Assembly (NCBI GenBank): GCA_902803725.1
Contig: CADCRD010000241.1
Span: forward strand, 1 to 6,431
DNA: 6,431 nucleotides
Reading direction: 5' to 3'
DNA from: an uncultured Eubacteriales bacterium
GTDB lineage: Bacteria; Bacillota; Clostridia; Peptostreptococcales; Anaerovoracaceae
In this document: positions 5,267 through 6,431 of the stretch, piece by piece
Layout: the number at the start of each line of letters is the position of its first letter
Position numbering within the stretch: position 1 is the first letter of the stretch
Translations under genes and position numbers: made by a program
The notes under the pieces: model-generated
The model's database searches: none
What the model was told of the DNA's origin: nothing
What the model saw: only the letters and a program-made list of their open reading frames with translations

Positions 5267-6169
5267 TCATGCTATTCGCAGACGTTCTTCCTTCCTGTCA
5301 TAATAGTATATATTATCGGAAAGGATCTCCTTTTCAGATGTTACAGATGAATTGCCCATACGCAGTGTATCTCTGATAAAACAGGGATCTGTGAATCTGG
5401 CAGGAGACACCAGAAACTCATTTATAGATGAAGGAATAACATAATAGCTGTCATTTATCCTTTTTGAGATCGACTTTAAGACCTCAGGCTGTGCGAGAAA
5501 ACCTGCACCTTGCAGCATCAGTTCAGTCGTAACGACAAATGGTTCTCCGCTGTTCCTTATATATGCCTCCTGCTGCTCTCTTGTCATCATTTCTTTTTCT
5601 GCAACTTCTTTCAGTGTGAATACCTTCATCGGCAATATAGCCTTTGCATTTTCAGCAGCCATTTCAAAGAGTTCCTTTTCCGTGACTCCTAAAAGCTCAG
5701 CCATTTCATGGGTCACTGCAACAGTATCAAGTCCTGTATCGCTGGCATTCATGACGATTCTGTACATTACAGAAAAATCAAGAATATTCCTGTGAGGGAG
5801 ATTTTTCAGCATATCTTCATTCTTATCAGTGTTTACGACACACATCATGATCTTATCCTTCCTGCCTTCAAATCCGAAATCAAAATCCTCCGGAATGATG
5901 GTCTGATAATTTATATATACCCATGCGATCTCCCTGAGTACCTGATCGAGATCCTGGCAATATTTAAACTCCTCATATCTCTCATTCAGATATACCGTAG
6001 GGCACATAACCATATCTGTATTGCCCGCAGGAACCAGTGTCATACAGTCCAGCTTTTCATTTGTCTTGAATACAGTATGGATTTTTACTTCGTGAAACGC
6101 AAAGCCCTGCGGAAGATAATCCTTTATCTGATCTTCTACCAGCGTTTTGAACAATTCATAACTCATCAT
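5267..6169 (-). CDS. DUF5688-like protein of unknown function
   Basis: A 300-residue soluble protein without signal peptide or membrane segment. I recognise it as resembling the DUF5688 family, known mainly from gut Clostridia and without an established role. Family-like features are the N-terminal YELFKTLVEDQIKDYLP, the block PTVYLNERYEEF (57-68), PHRNILDFSVMYRIV (125-139), a late YYVIPSSINEFLV (242-254) and a C-terminal LSDNIYYYDR (283-292). No catalytic motif is obvious, so no activity is proposed. GGAGG at 6178-6182 is 8 nt before the first of two adjacent ATGs, which I take as the start; the second is one codon later. The gene is 110 nt upstream of the nitrilase on the same strand, but the nitrilase seems to have its own promoter, so the two are not clearly an operon. 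The family match is from memory of conserved blocks. Confidence 0.8.
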   Translation of the reverse strand: MMSYELFKTLVEDQIKDYLPQGFAFHEVKIHTVFKTNEKLDCMTLVPAGNTDMVMCPTVYLNERYEEFKYCQDLDQVLREIAWVYINYQTIIPEDFDFGFEGRKDKIMMCVVNTDKNEDMLKNLPHRNILDFSVMYRIVMNASDTGLDTVAVTHEMAELLGVTEKELFEMAAENAKAILPMKVFTLKEVAEKEMMTREQQEAYIRNSGEPFVVTTELMLQGAGFLAQPEVLKSISKRINDSYYVIPSSINEFLVSPARFTDPCFIRDTLRMGNSSVTSEKEILSDNIYYYDRKEERLRIA

Positions 6170-6238
6170 GTCTCTTACCTCCGTTGTCAGTCTTTCAAAT
6201 GCCTCTCATAAATAGTTTACACATCGCCGGCTGATGCC

Positions 6239-6267
6239 ACTTTAGCAGACACGGACGATTCAGACAA
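6239..6267 (-). promoter_or_regulatory. Probable promoter of the DUF5688-like gene
   Basis: On the minus strand, TTGTCT (6262-6267, 4 of 6) is 17 bp from TAAAGT (6239-6244, 4 of 6), with a TG one base before the -10 box. This predicts a start near 6232 and a leader of about 62 nt. Both boxes are imperfect. The -35 box lies inside one of three ATTGTC copies, which hints at activator- or repressor-dependent control. Confidence 0.4.
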
Positions 6268-6297
6268 TAGAATATGATCGACAATCGGTGACAATCG
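6263..6297. repeat. Three copies of GACAAT, two of them 10 bp apart, upstream of the DUF5688-like gene
   Basis: GACAATCG occurs exactly at 6280-6287 and 6290-6297, one helical turn apart, and GACAATAG occurs at 6263-6270 overlapping the proposed -35 box. Tandem, helix-phased direct repeats upstream of and overlapping a -35 box are typical of response-regulator or activator sites. No regulator gene is in the window to pair with them. Confidence 0.4.
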
Positions 6298-6332
6298 ACA
6301 TTAAAACAAATATTATTTCGCAACAACATACA

Positions 6333-6348
6333 ATCATTCACGATCATT
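6333..6348. repeat. Second 10-bp-phased direct repeat (ATCATT) in the same intergenic region
   Basis: ATCATT occurs at 6333-6338 and 6343-6348, again with a 10-bp period, within CAATCATT and CGATCATT. The first copy overlaps a further ACAATC (6330-6335) like those at 6281 and 6291. It is short and AT-rich, so chance is possible. It lies about 100 bp upstream of the proposed DUF5688 gene start of transcription, just after the stop of the gene at the right edge. Confidence 0.25.
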
Positions 6349-6364
6349 GCAAAACAAATCGAGA

Positions 6365-6431
6365 TCAGAAAAGACCCTGCCGAACCATTTCAAGCAGAAA
6401 ACCCATGCTGATAAACGGTCCGAATGCAAAT
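6365..6431 (-). CDS. C-terminal end of a gene entering from the right edge, possibly a type 4 prepilin peptidase (A24)
   Basis: One minus-strand frame is open from the edge to a TGA at 6365-6367 and gives 21 residues, FAFGPFISMGFLLEMVRQGLF. The FGPF followed by a hydrophobic stretch resembles the last membrane segment of A24-family prepilin peptidases, membrane proteases that process type IV pilin-like precursors. Twenty-one residues are too few for certainty; an unrelated membrane protein or a chance open frame remains possible. It would end about 195 bp upstream of the DUF5688-like gene, with no clear intrinsic terminator between. Confidence 0.35.
   Translation of the reverse strand, partial: FAFGPFISMGFLLEMVRQGLF

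Noticed and set aside
5708..6211. 167-codon open frame on the plus strand
   Set aside because: It is opposite the DUF5688-like gene, its product looks like random translation, and it lacks a sensible ribosome binding site.

Overview
The window looks like chromosomal DNA from an anaerobic, Gram-positive member of the Clostridia (Lachnospirales/Eubacteriales-like). The reasons are moderate GC, strong AGGAGG-type ribosome binding sites, sigma-A-type promoters in short intergenic gaps, a two-subunit iron-sulfur L-serine dehydratase, a secreted L,D-transpeptidase, and a DUF5688-like protein of the kind seen mostly in gut Clostridia. This is inferred from gene content, not from a marker gene. No rRNA, tRNA, CRISPR array, insertion sequence, phage gene or recognisable defence system is present.

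Layout. Positions 1-389 (minus) hold the first 130 residues of ornithine carbamoyltransferase, which runs off the left edge. Positions 513-1643 (minus) encode a secreted L,D-transpeptidase with a C-terminal Ig-like domain and a very acidic tail. A divergent intergenic region (1644-1881) carries a good promoter for each direction. The plus-strand cluster sdaAB-sdaAA-deoC (1882-4207) follows. It ends 22 bp from the 3' end of a convergent minus-strand nitrilase (4230-5156). Upstream of the nitrilase, on the same strand, is a DUF5688-like gene (5267-6169). After a gap with short repeats, the last 67 bases look like the C-terminal end of another minus-strand gene, possibly a prepilin peptidase.

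How the genes fit together. SdaAB and SdaAA together form L-serine dehydratase, which turns serine into pyruvate and ammonia. DeoC splits deoxyribose 5-phosphate into acetaldehyde and glyceraldehyde 3-phosphate. The three genes are in one direction with short gaps, so a single catabolic transcript feeding central metabolism is likely. Ornithine carbamoyltransferase (arginine/citrulline metabolism) and the nitrilase (nitrile hydrolysis releasing ammonia) add a nitrogen-metabolism flavour, but they are separately promoted and need not be functionally linked.

The most unusual signals are in regulation rather than in new protein families. A perfect 8-bp hairpin separates the only good ribosome binding site of sdaAA from its start codon. 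The sdaAB mRNA leader can fold and also contains a tiny upstream reading frame. A 12-bp hairpin is embedded in the last codons of the nitrilase, just past the end of convergent deoC. An inverted repeat overlaps the nitrilase -35 box, and phased ATTGTC repeats overlap the -35 box of the DUF5688 gene. I found no convincing sign of a wholly new system.
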